DNA of 64,000 nucleotides from Jaltomata sinuosa (Eukaryota; Streptophyta; Magnoliopsida; Solanales; Solanaceae): the NCBI GenBank assembly GCA_003996215.1, contig QJPP01007249.1:124001-188000 (forward strand), in the 5' to 3' direction. The translations under genes and the position numbers were made by a program. Positions within the stretch are counted from its first letter, which is position 1. Every line of letters begins with the position of its first letter. Shown piece by piece: positions 23,580 to 36,130 of this stretch. Under the pieces are notes generated by a model. That model saw only the letters and a list, made by a program, of their open reading frames with translations, was not told the origin of the DNA and searched no databases.

Positions 23580-25560
23580 CTATTCTAGCGTTTCAACTAG
23601 TAGAATGTTCACATACAGCTCCTTCAACATAGAAATAATCTTATGGAACTTATCGTCTTTTGCTATTTTCTTATCCAATAGGGGAATGGAGGAGGTGGTC
23701 TAGGAATAGGAGTCAAAATTTTAGAAACCACGTTTTCTTTCCTTTTTGCCTGAGAATCTTTTTCTGCATCAACTGGAGCCTTAGAAATTTCTTTGTTTTC
23801 AACCTCAACAATTGTTGGCTAATCACCATCAGTTATATCTTGCTCCTCTCCTACTTCATTCACTATCACCCAAGACCTTTTTGGAATCTTCTCTTTTGTA
23901 TTCTAAACTTCAACAACTTCTTCTACCTCATCCACCATCACTTTACCACTTTCTGTGGTAACCTCCATGCATTGACCATCATTTCTTAGATTGAGGTATG
24001 GTGTCACTAGGCCATGTAACCTTCTGTCGCGGATTCAAAAATACAAAAAGTTGACTCATCTATTGCTCTAGTTGTTTGATAGATGTGGAGTGGGAACTGA
24101 CTACCTGATTCATACTCGATAAAACACCTCTAATTTCCTTAATGCCAAACTCAGTAGATTCAACTCTAGCCAATACCTTTTTCAGTATCTCCTAAACTTT
24201 TGATCCAGTAGGTTTATTGGCTGGCGACTTAATCTCTCTCACTCTAGGTAGTACATATACACAACTCTAGTTATTTCTGTAGTCATCTCTATCTCTCTAG
24301 TTCCCCTAATCTCTATCGCACCTCTCATAGTTATTATCTCTATAATTGTTCTGACATTGATTTCCCTCCCGACGCCAAGAGTCTTGTCTAGACCCTTGAG
24401 CATTAATACAAGAATCTATCGCCTGATCATCTAGAAAATTAGCCTCCTCCTTAGAGTTTGGATAGTATTATTTTGGTCATGGTTCTCTACTTTGTGAACC
24501 CACAATATTAACTTTATGAGCATCTTAGTTTGCAATGAACTTTGTGATTAAATCAAGTTGTGTTTTCATGTGTGTATATATTGGTCATGCGCCTCTTCTT
24601 TTGCCAATTATGGTGCAGACATGCCACTACACTAACCATCACTGGCCGCCTCTGACTCTCTAGTCTGACATGCTCTATTTGTCTTGGACAACTTGTCAAG
24701 CAACTCTGTGGCTTGAGCATAAGTATTCATCATCATGGTACCAACAGTCATATTGTTTGCCACAGACTTGTTCACCAAATCTAGTGATCTATAGAAACTC
24801 TCAGAAGCATCTGATTTGGCAAGTTGTTGTTTAGGTGCTATTTAATCTTCTTCTTGAATCTCAGCCAAGCTTCATGCAGTGCTTCTCCTAGTAGTTGTCT
24901 GAAGTTGTTGATCTCATCTCTCAATTTTAACTTCTAGGATGGTGGGAAGAATCTTTCAAGGAATTGTCTATCAGTTTAGCCCAAGTAGAGATCGACTGAT
25001 TTGGCAACTCATTTAGCAAAGTAGTAGCCTCTCCGGTCAGAGAGAATAAGAAGATCTTGAGTCTAATGGCCTCTTGAGAAACACTCGGTAATCTGTATGC
25101 CTTGCAGAATCCATAAAGTTCAGTATATGCTGATTTAGGTCATCAGATGGTAGACTCCCGAATGTTTCTTTAAGTGTCAGCAGTTGCAGCATAGTGCTTG
25201 TGACATGAAAATTAGCATTTGCACCAAGTGGAGGTAACACAATGGCACCTGTGAACCCATCTAGCTCAATGTTCTCATCATAATTAACTTCAACCTCTGC
25301 CCTCGCATGCTGCCTAGGATTTACATTCACATATTGTGGGCATTTGCGATAATATTAAAGGCAAGCCGGTGTTGATTTTCATCTTCTATTGTGACATCAT
25401 CATCTCTCGATGGATCATCTGCATTGGGATCTGCTACATTATCGGCAAATATAGCAGCAGAAGCCATAGCGGATCGTTGCTGAGCCACACCTTTCCTGAG
25501 TGCTTGTTGTTCGATTGCCCCTAAAGAGAAACAAAATAACAAAGAAAAATAAAATAACAA
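23580..25560 (-). pseudogene. gag: Athila-like element G2 gag and gag-pol linker
   Basis: The minus-strand frame at 25,560-25,327 holds an acidic N-terminal part (DDPSRDDDVTIEDENQHR). The frame at 25,330-25,037 continues with GAIVLPPLGANANFHVTSTM and LQLLTLKETFGSL, homologous to the G1 gag at 16,060-15,874. Between 25,036 and 24,000 the RDEINNFRQLLGEALHEAWL-type segment is readable, interrupted by many stops. From 24,000 to 23,580 only an acidic linker without clear motifs is left. The two N-terminal frames overlap by four bases because of a frameshift. Just upstream, 25,612-25,629 holds a decayed primer site (TGGCATTGTTATCGGGAA). Confidence 0.75.
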
Positions 25561-25634
25561 AATAAAGACTACAAGTAAAAATAAGCACTAAAGACAATTT
25601 CTAAATTGTATTTCCCGATAACAATGCCAAAATT

Positions 25635-26002
25635 TAATACGCTAAAATTACACCTCCAAAAGGATAGATAAAATGGTCGCTATCAAATATAGAACCAATG
25701 GAGAGTTGGGGTTAAATCCCATAGAGAATATGGAAGAAATATGTTAGTAGTAAATATTTAATTGGTAGTCTTTCTTTCAAGGGAGGGTTTGTATGAAAAT
25801 TTAAAGTAACAAGTATGTTGTGTTTTCAGTAACCAATTTTTTGCAAGTTAATTGTTGTTTGTATTCAAATATGGAGAAAAAACTAGGGTTGTGTTGCCCA
25901 TAATTTCATAATTAGCAGCTATACGCAACTAGTGATCTATCTCGGTGATATACATGAAAAACTAATGATATGATAATGGTTTAACTAAAGTCCTTTTGGT
26001 CC
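25635..26002 (-). repeat. G2 5' LTR, left part (interrupted by element C)
   Basis: It carries the same end block as the G1 LTR (cctccaaaaggat, tggtcgctatcaaatatagaacc, gttggggttaaatcccatag). The LTR resumes at 35,105 after element C. The flanking words fit the G1 LTR, where two cttggtccgg copies occur at the equivalent place. Confidence 0.75.
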
Positions 26003-28024
26003 TGTAACACCCCAGAATTTAATTCAGCTTTTTAACCTAGAACCTCTAAAATTTTTGGATGTTCCAGGGATCCCGATTTAAGTCCACGAGCTGTGAATAG
26101 AACCATGAGTCATGGAAATGACCCGTAAAACCATTTCTACAGATCATCCTCTGATCTGAAAACCACGAGTCAAGTTCACGACCCATGGATAGTTCCACGA
26201 GTTATGGAACTAACTCGTGGAACTCAGACTGAGGGTTACCAGTTCCCCCAGAACCCACGAGAGGTCTTTATGACTCGTAGAAATTTCCACGAGCCATGCT
26301 GCTAAACCGTAGAAACTCATCCGCGGCCTATTTTTTGGCTTAGGAACCACGAGTGGGAACCACGAGTCATGGTTCATTCTACGACCCGTGGAACCTATCC
26401 ATGGAACCTAAAGCCGAGGAAATTTTACAATTTTCTTAATTAAGTCCCAGGGGTATTTCAGTTATTACCCGCCATTTTAACTCCTAAGTGAGGTTGTTTT
26501 GGTCATTCTTAGCATGATTTCTAAACCTATTAGCCTAAGTCCCTTCTCATTCCCTCATTCATCTACCAAAAGAGGAAAGTAACTCTCTCAACCTCCAAGT
26601 CTCAAGCTCCAAGTTCAAGTCTCCTTTTCTTTTCAATTTCAGTTGGGTTAGCTTCAATCAAGGTATATGGGTATTCAATAAGGGAATCCCTTCACCCTTA
26701 TTCCCAAAACCCTAATCTTCTAGATTGAATTTATGGATTCTAAATTAGGGTTCTTACCCAAATTGGGGAAAATTGATGGGCTTTGTTCTAAAGTATGAAC
26801 TCATGATTTCTTATTCATTATCCATGTTTTAGTTGAGGTTCCCTAAGTGTTTACATGATCCCATATGTTTGATGATAATTCTAGCTTAAATTGCATGTCT
26901 TCAAGTAAAATTGGTATGTTTAGATAACATGACCTCGATTTTTATGAAATTGCATGCCTAATTTTTCAAGCAATGATTTTAGAAAGGAAAGTATATTTTT
27001 AAATTATGGTTGTGCAAAGGTTTAAGACTCATGATTTGTGAATTGCATGACATCAGATATGTCCTTATACCTTTCCAATAGTTTCAGACATTAGATTGTC
27101 CCTATATTTTATGAAAAGTCTGGAATCCAGATATGTCTACCTAAGTTATGAACAGTTTTGATATTATATATGTCACAAGTATTATGATCTATATGTATAT
27201 GTTCTTAGAGTATTATTTATCACCAAGTTGGACAGGGTGAGAGTACCCTTAGTCCTAGAGCTACGTGCCCCCGTAGGTTCTAAGTCCCCTCAGTTGGGCA
27301 TCATATTTAGTGATCATGCCACAGTCATGCCTTGATACCCTGGCAAGGTATATTGGGTCCTTTCAATGTGGCGTATACATCAGATTCTATGTAGCTCACA
27401 TGGTCTATGTCGGTTAGAGAACCTCCGACAGAAATAGTATCAGGTTTTAAAATGCATTGCCTATTTGCCTTCAGACTTCAAAATTATTATGATTACTTAT
27501 GATATTTTATATATCTTGCTTTACCATTGCATTGAGTCTCTTGCATTTTAGTTTTACGTTCATAGCATAATTTTGGCTTTCCAAGTTCATTTAGCATATT
27601 TATCTCAGATTCCTGCTTATCTCACATATTCAGTATATCCTATAGTACTGATGCATATCTTATGCTGCATCCTCTTGATGATGCAGATTCAGGTACTCCT
27701 CACCAGGCTCGTGGCTAGACGAAGCCGGGTATCCAGATTCTGTTAGTGAGTCCTCATTCTTTGAGGACTAGTATTACCCTAGTTATGTTGTCTATCTTCC
27801 TTCAGACTTTAGTTTAGGGGTTTTTCAGATATAGATAGTATTCGAGTTTGCTCCGACTCATGTTTATCTTGATTTTATCTTATGGATTAAATTATCTAAT
27901 TTTTATTATGCTTTCGCTATACTTACTTGATATACCTGAGTTATGCTATGACCAAGGGTTAGCTTGGGGCACTTATGATCTCAGGTCCCGTGTTACATCT
28001 AGGGGGTAGCCTCGAGGCGTGGCA
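26003..28024 (+). repeat. 5' LTR of element C
   Basis: Starts TGTAACACCCCAG and ends GAGGCGTGGCA (GTGACA decayed). An islet at about 26,085-26,405 is packed with ccacgag/ctcgtgg and catggaa words forming many small dyads. Compared with the 3' LTR it lacks a block of about 47 bases (see 34,850-34,900). Confidence 0.9.
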
Positions 28025-28028
28025 AACT

Positions 28029-28046
28029 TGGTATTAGAGCCTCAGG
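28029..28046 (+). promoter_or_regulatory. Primer-binding site of element C (tRNA-iMet type)
   Basis: TGGTATTAGAGCCTCAGG, four bases after the LTR end. It matches the usual TGGTATCAGAGCC site with one C-to-T change, and marks the element as plus strand. Confidence 0.85.
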
Positions 28047-28207
28047 TTCAAGAGTCCTAGGATTTTTGAAAGTCGCATCGAGTAGAGTCTGTTTCATGTG
28101 TGTGAAACGTGCCACACTTCTTTCATGATCATATCGTGTGATAGAGTTTAACTCTAATATCCGTCTAACCCTTTCCTTGTACGTTTTAGATTATGACCTG
28201 ACGTGTT

Positions 28208-29330
28208 ATGCCTTATCGAGCCGCTCAAAATGCTGCTCCTCCAGTTCCAGCCACCGAAGTCACGAATGTGGAGTTAAGGAATGCCATCCATATGCTAGCC
28301 CAGACCATGGCCGCTCAGGTCAACCATCCGGCTCCTGCCCTCGTCCACCCTCAAAGAGGGATAGAGGCCCAAGTTCGTGATTTTATTCGTATAAACCCAC
28401 CTGAGCTCTAGGGTTTGAAAGTGAGTGAGGATCCACTAAATTTTATCAATGAAGTGAAGAAAATCTTTGATGTGATGCAAATGGATGGAATTGATAGTGT
28501 CAAGTTGGCATCCTATCAACTCAAGGATGTATATCATATCTTGTTCACGCAATGGAAGGAAGCTAGGTCTAGGGATGTGGTCCCTATGACTTGGGAGTAT
28601 TTCAAGAGGGATTTCCTTGATCGGTTCTTCCCGAGGGAGTTAAGGCAAGCGAAGGCTGAGGAGTTTGTGAAATTGAGATAGGGATCCATAACTGTGCACG
28701 AGTATGGGTTGAGGTTCACTCAGCTTTCCCGGTATGATCCTGCTATGGTGGCTGAACCACATGATCAGATAAGCAAGTATATCTATGGGGTCTTGGATTT
28801 GGTAAAGAAGAAGTGTAGATCTGCTATGCTGTTTAGTGACATGAGTATCTCCAGACTTATGACTGATACTCACCAGATTGATGGAGACAAGCTTAGGGAG
28901 ATGGCTAGGGAGAACAAGATAGTCAGATCTCAGGGTTTGGGATTTAGCCATCAGAAGTCCAGAGGCAAACATCAATCTTTTTTTCAGAAGAGGTCATCAG
29001 GACCTGTGCCTTCCACCGCTAGTGCTCCTTGTTCTCAGGCCTCCAGGCCTCATCATGATCATTCTGGAAGAGGTGCAAGCTCTTATTCTCAGGGGAGTAG
29101 TACGAAGGGGCCTTCCTAACCCATTTGTACCTAGTGTGGAAAGAATCATCTTGGTGAGTGTCTAGAAGGTAGAGAGGGTTATTTTGGATGTGGTCAGGTT
29201 GGTCACAGGATTCGAGATTTTCCTTAAGTTAAGAAGGGACAGGGTGGTAGCAGGACTCAGTCTGCCCCAGCTGCTCCAGAAGGTCGACCAACCTAGCAGG
29301 GCAGTGCTTCTAGTTCTGGTAGCCAGTGCC
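28208..29330 (+). pseudogene. gag: Element C gag with zinc knuckle
   Basis: One reading frame interrupted by stops at 28,409, 28,679, 29,117 and further on. Start chosen at MPYRAAQNAAPPVP because it follows the leader at the usual distance. Readable blocks: VRDFIRINPPEL, SEDPLNFINEVKKIFDVMQM, KLASYQLKDVYHILFTQWKE, YFKRDFLDRFFPRELRQAKA and EEFVKLR, then a stop where relatives have Gln, HEYGLRFTQLSRY, and after a Ser/Gly-rich stretch the knuckle CTQCGKNHLGEC followed by YFGCGQVGHRIRDF, in which the first and last Cys of the second knuckle are lost. Changes such as CAG to TAG are C-to-T transitions. Confidence 0.88.
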
Positions 29331-29347
29331 AAAACTATTTTTATGCC

Positions 29348-30157
29348 ATGTTCTCTCGACAGGACCAGGAGAGTTCACCGAATATCGTTACTGGTATGTT
29401 GAAAGTCTTCTCTCTTGATGCGTATGCTTTGTTGGACTCCGGTACCTCCTTATCTTTTGTGACCCTTTATATAGCATGCAAATTCGAAATTTGTCCTGAA
29501 TTGCTTCTAGAACCCTTTTGTGTTTCTACTCCTATTGGTGAGTCAGTCCTAGACAAAAGAATCTACCAAAATTTCCCTTTCTCATTCCTTTATAGAGTCA
29601 CTTTAGCGGATCTAGTAGAGTTGGAGATGACTGATTTTGATGTTATTCTTAGTATGGATTGGTTGTATGCTTATTATGCCTCGGTTGATTGTCATACTCG
29701 AGTCATTAGTTTCAAGTTTCCAAATAAACCTGTCTTAGAGTGGCAAGGTAGTCCTCCATCCTTAAAAGGTCATTTCATATCTTATCTTAAGGCTAGAAAA
29801 ATGATTTCTAAGGGTTATGTTTATCATATAGTTCGGATTATGGATACGGAGTCCGAAACCCCATCCCTTCAGTCTGGTCTTATTGTAAATAAGTTTCCTG
29901 AAGTGTTTCCCAAAGATTTGCCCAGAGTCCCTCCCGAGCAGGAGATCGACTTTGGGATAGATCTCCTTCCAAATAGGAATCCTATCTCTATTCCTCCCTA
30001 TAGAATGGCTCCCACAAAACATAAAGAGTTAAAGGATCAGTTGAAGGACCTTCTTAATAAGGGTTTCATCAGGCCTAGCATTTCTCCATGGGGTGCCCCA
30101 GTTTTGTTTGTGCGGAAGAAGGATGGTTCTCTTAGTATGTGTATTGACTACCGTTAG
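29348..30157 (+). pseudogene. pol: Element C protease and start of reverse transcriptase
   Basis: A 269-codon open stretch in the gag frame. SSPNIVTGMLKVFSLDAYAL leads into the aspartic protease active site LLDSGTSLSFVT. ELEMTDFDVILSMDWLYAYY follows, then the RT entry DLLPNRNPISIPPYRMAP, KGFIRPSISPWGAPVLFVRK and KDGSLSMCIDYR, ending at a TAG where relatives have Gln-Leu-Asn. The protease active-site residues are intact. The protein would process Gag-Pol. Confidence 0.9.
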
Positions 30158-31237
30158 TTGAACAAGGTCACAATTAAGAATAAGTATCCCATTCCTATAA
30201 TTAATGACTTGTTCAATCAATTTCAGGGTGCTAGTTTTTTCTCCAAGATCGACGTTTGATCCAGTTATCATCAGCTTTATGTTAGAGAGTGTGATATTCA
30301 AAAGACAGCCTTTAAAACTCGGTATGGTCATTATGAATTTGTGGTTATGTTTTTTGGTCTAACAAATGCTCCTGCAGCCTTTATAGATTTAATGAACCGT
30401 GTGTTTAAACAGTATCTGGATATTTTTGTGATTGTTTTCATTGATGATATTCTTATCTACTCTCGAAGTGTGGAGGAGCATGCGTACCATTTGAGAGTTG
30501 TGTTGCAAATTCTCAAGGATCGGCAATTGTTTGCTAAGTTTAGCAAGTGTGAGTTTTGGATGCAGTCTGTTGCTTTTCTGGGTCATATAGTGACTAGAGA
30601 TTGTGTTCGAGTTGGTTCTCAAAAGACTGAGGCAGTATAGAACTGGCCTAGACCCACCTCCCCATTTGATATTAGGAGCTTTTTGGGTTTGGCTGGTTAC
30701 TAAAGGAGATTTGTGGAGGGGTTTTCTTCTATTGCTACCCCTTTGACTCGATTGACTCAGAAGAAGGTTAAATTTCAGTGGTCTAATTCATGTGAGAAGA
30801 ACTTTCAGGAATTGAAGACTAGGTTGAAAATAGCTCCAGTGTTGGCTCTACCCGAGGGCCTAGATGACTTTGTTGTGTATTATGATGCTTCTAGAATTGG
30901 CTTGGGTTGTGTGTTGATGAAGCATGGTAAAGTAATTGCTTATTCTTCTAGATAGCTTAAGACTTATGAGAAGAACTACCCTACTCATGATCTTGAGTTA
31001 GCGGCCGTGGTTTTTGCTTTGAAAATTTGGAGACATTACTTGTATGGTGTGCATGTAGATGTATTCACTTATCATAAGAGTCTTCAGTATGTGTTCACTC
31101 AAAAAGAATTAAATTTGCATCAAAGGAGATGGATTGAGCTTCTCAAAGATTATGATACGAGTGTGCCTTACCATCCGGGTAAGGCAAATGTTGTAGCGGA
31201 TGCACTTAGTAGATTGTCCATGGGTAGTGTGTCTTAA
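30158..31237 (+). pseudogene. pol: Element C reverse transcriptase (catalytic part) and RNase H
   Basis: Same frame as the protease. After stops at 30,155 and 30,257, RT continues with GLTNAPAAFIDLMNRVFKQY and the catalytic box VFIDDILIYSRS at about 30,438-30,473, then AKFSKCEFWMQSVAFLGHIV. TAG at 30,638 and TAA at 30,702 break the thumb and connection region (SFLGLAGY then stop, RRFVEGFSS). RNase H has VVYYDASRIGLGCVLM (relatives have YCDAS), ELAAVVFALKIWRHYL and FTYHKSLQYV, where the usual Asp of SDHKSLQ is replaced by Tyr. The end is NVVADALSRLSMGSVS. Confidence 0.9.
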
Positions 31238-32798
31238 GTTAAAGACGGAAAGAAGGAATTGGTTAAGGAGGTTCATAGGCTTTCTCGGTTGGAAGATCGC
31301 CTTATGGACTGGACAGAAGGTGGTGTTATTGTTAAAAATTGTTTCGAATTATCTTTGTTAGCTGAAGTGAAGGCAAAGCAAGACAGTGATCCCATTTTAC
31401 TTTAGCTAAAAGGCACAGTACATCAATAAAGATTTGAGGTTTTCTCCCAAGAGGGAGATGGCATGCTTCGTTATCAGGGTCGGTTGTGTGTGCCAGATGT
31501 AGATGGGTTGAGACAGCAGATTTTGACTGAGGCTCATAGTTCCAGATATTCCATTCACCCTGGTGCCACCAAGATGTACCGGATCTGGGGAAGTCTATTG
31601 GTGGAATGGTATAAAGAGGGACATAGCCAGTTTTGTGGCTAAGTGTCCCAACTGTCAACAAGTGAAGGTAGAGCATCAGCGACCGGGTGGCATGACTCAG
31701 GATATTGACCTTCCTACTTGGAAGTGGGAGGCGATCAATATGGACTTCATTACAGGTTTGCCTCATACTTGAAGGCAACACGATTCTATTTGGGTGATTG
31801 TCGACTGGATGACTAAGTCATCCCACTTCTTGGCTGTTAAGACTACGGATTCAGCAAATGATTATGCCATACTCTACATTTGGGAGATAGTCTGATTGCA
31901 TGGTGTTATATTGTCCATCATTTCAGATAGGGGTACTCAGTTTACATCTCAGTTTTGGAGATCATTTCAGAGAGGTCTTGGTACTCAGGTGAAGCTTAGC
32001 ACAAATTTTCACCCTCAGACGGATGGCCAGGCAGAGTGTACTGTTCAGACTTTGAAGGATATGTTAAGAGCTTGTGTGATTGATTTCAAAGGTAGTTGGG
32101 ATAATCACTTACCTCTTATTGAGTTTGCCTACAACAATAGCTTCCATTCTAGCATCCAAATGGCTCCTTATGAGGCACTTTATGGGCGAAGGTGTAGGTC
32201 TCATATTGGTTGATTTGAGGTAGGTGAGGAAGCTCTAATTGGTCCAAATTTAGTTCATGAGACTATGGAAAAGGTTTAACTTATTAGAGAAAGGTTGAAG
32301 ACCGCTCAGAGTCGATAGAAATCATATGCAGATGTGAGGAGAAGGGAGTTGGAATTTGAAGTTGATGATTGGGTTTTTCTGAAGGTGTCACCCATGAAGG
32401 GTGTGATTAGATTTGGCAAGAAAGGGAAGCTTCGTCCCCATTTTGTAGGTCCTTATCAGATTCTGAGGAGAGTTAGTAGCATTGCTTATGACTTGGATTT
32501 CCCAACAGAATTAGAAGCGGTTCATCCGGTTTTCCATATTTCCTTGTTGAAGAAGTGTGTTGGTGATCTGACCTTGATTGTTCCTTTGGAGGATGTGAAT
32601 GTGAAGGATAATCTCACTTATGAGGAAGTTCTTGTGGAGATTTTCGATCGTCAGATTCGGAGGTTGAGAAACAAAGAAGTCGCTTTGGTAAAGGTCCTTT
32701 GGAGAACTCAGCTAGTTGAGGCAGCTACTTGGGAAGCAGAAGCAGCTATGAAAGCCAAGTACCCTCATCTCTTTCCTTCCAATTCAGTTTTAGCTTGA
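31238..32798 (+). pseudogene. pol: Element C integrase with C-terminal chromodomain
   Basis: After a frameshift near 31,580 the frame reads VYWWNGIKRDIASFVAKCPN and CQQVKVEHQRPGG (zinc-binding end), then INMDFITGLP (first Asp). GVILSIISDRGTQFTSQFWR (second Asp), HPQTDGQAECTVQTLK (Glu) and ALYGRRCRS come next, then a stop at the Trp of IGWFE. From 32,334 the C-terminal part is open: SPMKGVIRFGKKGKL, EAVHPVFHISLLKKC and the chromodomain-like KVLWRTQLVEAATWEAEAAM. It is colinear with element D 8,840-7,888. Stops arise mainly at Trp, Arg and Gln codons. Confidence 0.9.
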
Positions 32799-33032
32799 GG
32801 TATTAGTTTCCGCCTTAGTATATACCTCTGATTCTATTCCATTAGTTTCCCTCATGATCCTAGCATGCAGTCATGTTTTTCAAAGTTAGTTCAGTCATGT
32901 TTTAAGTTGAAAAGATGAGTTTTCATGTTTATCCTTGATTTTTCATGTTTTGTTGCTTCGTTAGGCTGTTTTCTCTTCAATTTTCCTTGCTTAGTCTTCA
33001 TTCGAGGACGAATGATCCCAAGGGGGAGATAT
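32799..33032 (+). other. Element C 3' untranslated segment and polypurine tract
   Basis: Noncoding T-rich stretch ending in the lineage box CATTCGAGGACGAATGATCC and then AAGGGGGAGATAT (33,020-33,032), the polypurine tract directly before the 3' LTR. Confidence 0.85.
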
Positions 33033-35104
33033 TGTAATATCTCAGAATTTAATTTAGCTTTTTAACTTAGAAACCCTGAAAAATTTGGATGTTCCAGGGA
33101 TCACGATTGAAGTCCACGAGCCATGGATAGAACCACGAGTCATGGAAATGACCCGTGAAACCATTCCTGCAGATCATCCTCTGATCTGAGAACCAGGAGT
33201 CAGGTTCATGACCCGTGGATGGTTCTACTAGTCATGGAACCAACTCATGGAACTCAGACTAAGGGTTACCAGTTCCCCCATAACCCACGAGAGGTCTCTA
33301 TGACTTGTGGAAATTTCCACGAGCCGTGCTTCTAAACCGTAGAAACTCATCTGCAGCCTGTCTTTTGGCTTACGAACCATGAGTGGGAACCACGCGTCGT
33401 GGTTCAGTCTACGACCCGTGGAACCTATCCGTGGAACCTGAAGCCAAGGAAATTTTACAATTTTCTTAATTAAGTTCCAGGGGTATTTTAGTTATTACCC
33501 ACTCTTATAACTCCTAAGTGAAGTCATTTTGGCTATTCTTAGCATGATTTCTAAACCTATTACCCTAAGTCCCTTCTCATTCCCTCATTCATCTACCAAA
33601 AGAGGAAAGTAACTCTCTCAAGCTCCAAGTCTCAAGCTCCAAGTTCAAGTCTCCTTTTCTTTTCAATTTCAGTTGGGTTAGATTCAATCAACGTATGTGG
33701 GTATTGATAAGGGAATCTCTTCACCCTTATGCCCAAAACCCCAATCTTCTAGATTTAATTTATGGATTCTAAATTAGAGTTCTTACCCAGATTGGGGAAA
33801 ATTGATGGGCTTTGTTCTAAAGTATCAACTCATGATTTCTTATTCATTATACATGTTTTAATTAAGGTTCCCTAAGTGTTTACAAGAGCCCATATGTTTG
33901 ATGATAATTCTAGCATGATTTCATTGAATTTCATGTCTTCAAGTAAAATTGGTATGTTTAGATAACATGACCTCTATTTTTATTAAATTGTATGCCTAAT
34001 TTTTCAAGCTATGATTTTAGAAAGGAAAGTATATGTTTGAATTATGGTTATGCAAAGCTTTAAGACTCATGATTTATGACTTGCATGACATCAGATATGT
34101 CCTTATGCCTTTCCAATAGTTTCGGACATTAGATATGTCGCTATGTTTTATGAAAGATCTAGCATCCAGATATGTCAACCTAAGTTATGAACAGTTTTTA
34201 CATTAGATATGTCACAAGTATTATGAGTTATATGTATATGTTTTGGGAGTAGTATTTAGAACTGAGTTGGATGGGGTGAGAGTACCCTTAGTCCCAGAAC
34301 TACGTGCCCCCGTAGGTTCTAAGTCCCCTCAGTTGGGCATCAGATTTAGTGATCACGCCACAATCATGCCTTTATGCCCAGGCAAGGTATATTGGGTCCT
34401 TTTGATGGGGCGTATACATCGGATTCCATGTAGCTCACATGGTCTATGTCGGTGAGAGAACCTCTCACAAAAATAGTATCAGGTTTTAAAATGCATTGAC
34501 TCTTTGCCTTACGACTTAAGAACTATTATAATTACTTATGATATTTTGTATATCTTTCTTTAGCATTGCATTGAGTCTCTTGCATTTTAGTTTTATGCTC
34601 ATAGCATGATTTCGTCTTTCCAAGTTCATTTAGCATGTTTATCTCAGATTCCTGCTTATCTCACATATTCAGTACATCCTATAGTATTGATGCATATATT
34701 GCGCTGGATCCTCTTGATGATGCAGATTCAGGTACTCCTCATCAGGCTCGTGGCAAGACAAAGTCGGGTATCTAAATTTTGTTGGTGAGTCCTCATTCTT
34801 TGAGGACTAGTATTACCCTAGTTATGTTATCTATCTTCCTTCAGACTTTCGAGTTAGTTAGGGGGTCTTGTCCCATCAACTCTATTTGAAAATTTAGGGG
34901 CTTTTTAGACATACACAGTATTCGAGTTTTTTCCGAATCATGTTCATCTTGATTTTATCTTATAGATTAAATTATCTAGTTTCTATTATGCTTCTGCTAT
35001 GCTTACTTGATATACCTGAGTTATGCTATGACCAAGGGTTAGCTTGGGGCACTTATGGTCCCAGGTCCCGTGTTACGTCTAGGGGGTAGCCTCGGGGCGT
35101 GACA
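33033..35104 (+). repeat. 3' LTR of element C
   Basis: TGTAATATCTCAG to GGGGCGTGACA. Colinear with 26,003-28,024, with an additional stretch of about 47 bases near 34,850-34,900. The word islet (ccacgag, cgtggaa) is at 33,115-33,440, with many point differences from the 5' LTR concentrated at CG and CA/TG positions. Confidence 0.9.
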
Positions 35105-36130
35105 TGTCCATTCAGAAGAATATCACTTGATCTCCTTTTGGTCTCACAAATGTGTAATTACTACGCTTTTTTAATAGTTTCAGATTGATTATCTTTGTTA
35201 GATCTCAAATCATTTTATGAGGGTTGGTAGCCTAAAATCTCCTCTATTTTCCTAACTTTTTACCTCTTTGGTCCAACAAGTAAAGGTTAATGGCGAGTTC
35301 TAACATTTGTAACTTCTTAGAAGCAATCAAAGCGAAGAGATTAACAATACATACACATTCACCATTCAAGAATCACTAACTGTTTAACTTATATATGTTA
35401 ATTCATCATAGTTTCCCAAGAATAATAGTCAAAATAATTCCCAAGAATCAAGAATAATAAAAGATGTTGTTTAATTCTCCAAAGTATCCATAACAATCTC
35501 AAGAATATCAAATAAAGATCAAATATGATGAGTAATCCCTTAAATAAACCCTAAAGAAAGTATTTATAGACATAAAAATTGTATCCTAAATGAACTGGGA
35601 AAGCTGACTATGACGCATCCCATGGCTCATCTCACAGTTCGTTAAAAGCTCCATGGTCTATCAGTGTGAACCGTGAGCTCTTCTATAGCTTTTTCTCACA
35701 AGGTTCTACCTTGATCTCACAGTTCAAGATGATGGCTTGTGGCACATCTCATGGTCCATCAAAAGTATCCATCGGCTGAAATCCACCTTGTAACACTCTC
35801 TGCCTCAATCTCACAATTCAGACTCGATAGCTCATCATATGGATGATGGCCCATCACTTCATCTGTGATCTTCTAAGACTTGTAAAGATTATTCAACTTG
35901 GTTCATGTTACTTTTCACGGTCCGTTGTTCATCTCACAGGTGACCTTATGGCTCGTGAGGCATTTTATGGCTCATTGTTCACTATTTTTCACCAGAAATC
36001 AAAACTTTCACATCCAAAATCAGTTTTCCTGCACATGTAGAAAATGAACATCATATCCAACAAAAATACACTCAAGAACTCATAAAATCCTTAGTTTTAA
36101 GCATCAAAAGTATCATGAAATCCCAACACA
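35105..36130 (-). repeat. G2 5' LTR, right part
   Basis: It continues the LTR left at 26,002 and ends (minus-strand start) TGTGTTGGGATTTC at 36,130. TATA box TATAAATAC on the minus strand (35,560-35,568). Upstream of it, 35,600-35,965 is an islet of ctcacagttc/gaaccgtgag and catggctc/gagccatg words, at the same place as the CGACGGGC islet in G1 but with a different word. Confidence 0.72.

Larger units (their letters stand above)
26003..35104 (+). mobile_element. Element C: plus-strand chromovirus LTR retrotransposon, inactivated
   Basis: Two LTRs of about 2.0-2.1 kb (26,003-28,024 and 33,033-35,104) bound a 5.0-kb interior with primer site, gag, PR-RT-RH-INT, chromodomain and polypurine tract on the plus strand. 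The flanking 5-mers are ggtcc (25,998-26,002) and tgtcc (35,105-35,109), a target duplication with one mismatch. It lies inside the G2 LTR. More than ten in-frame stops and at least one frameshift show it is older than D. Confidence 0.92.
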
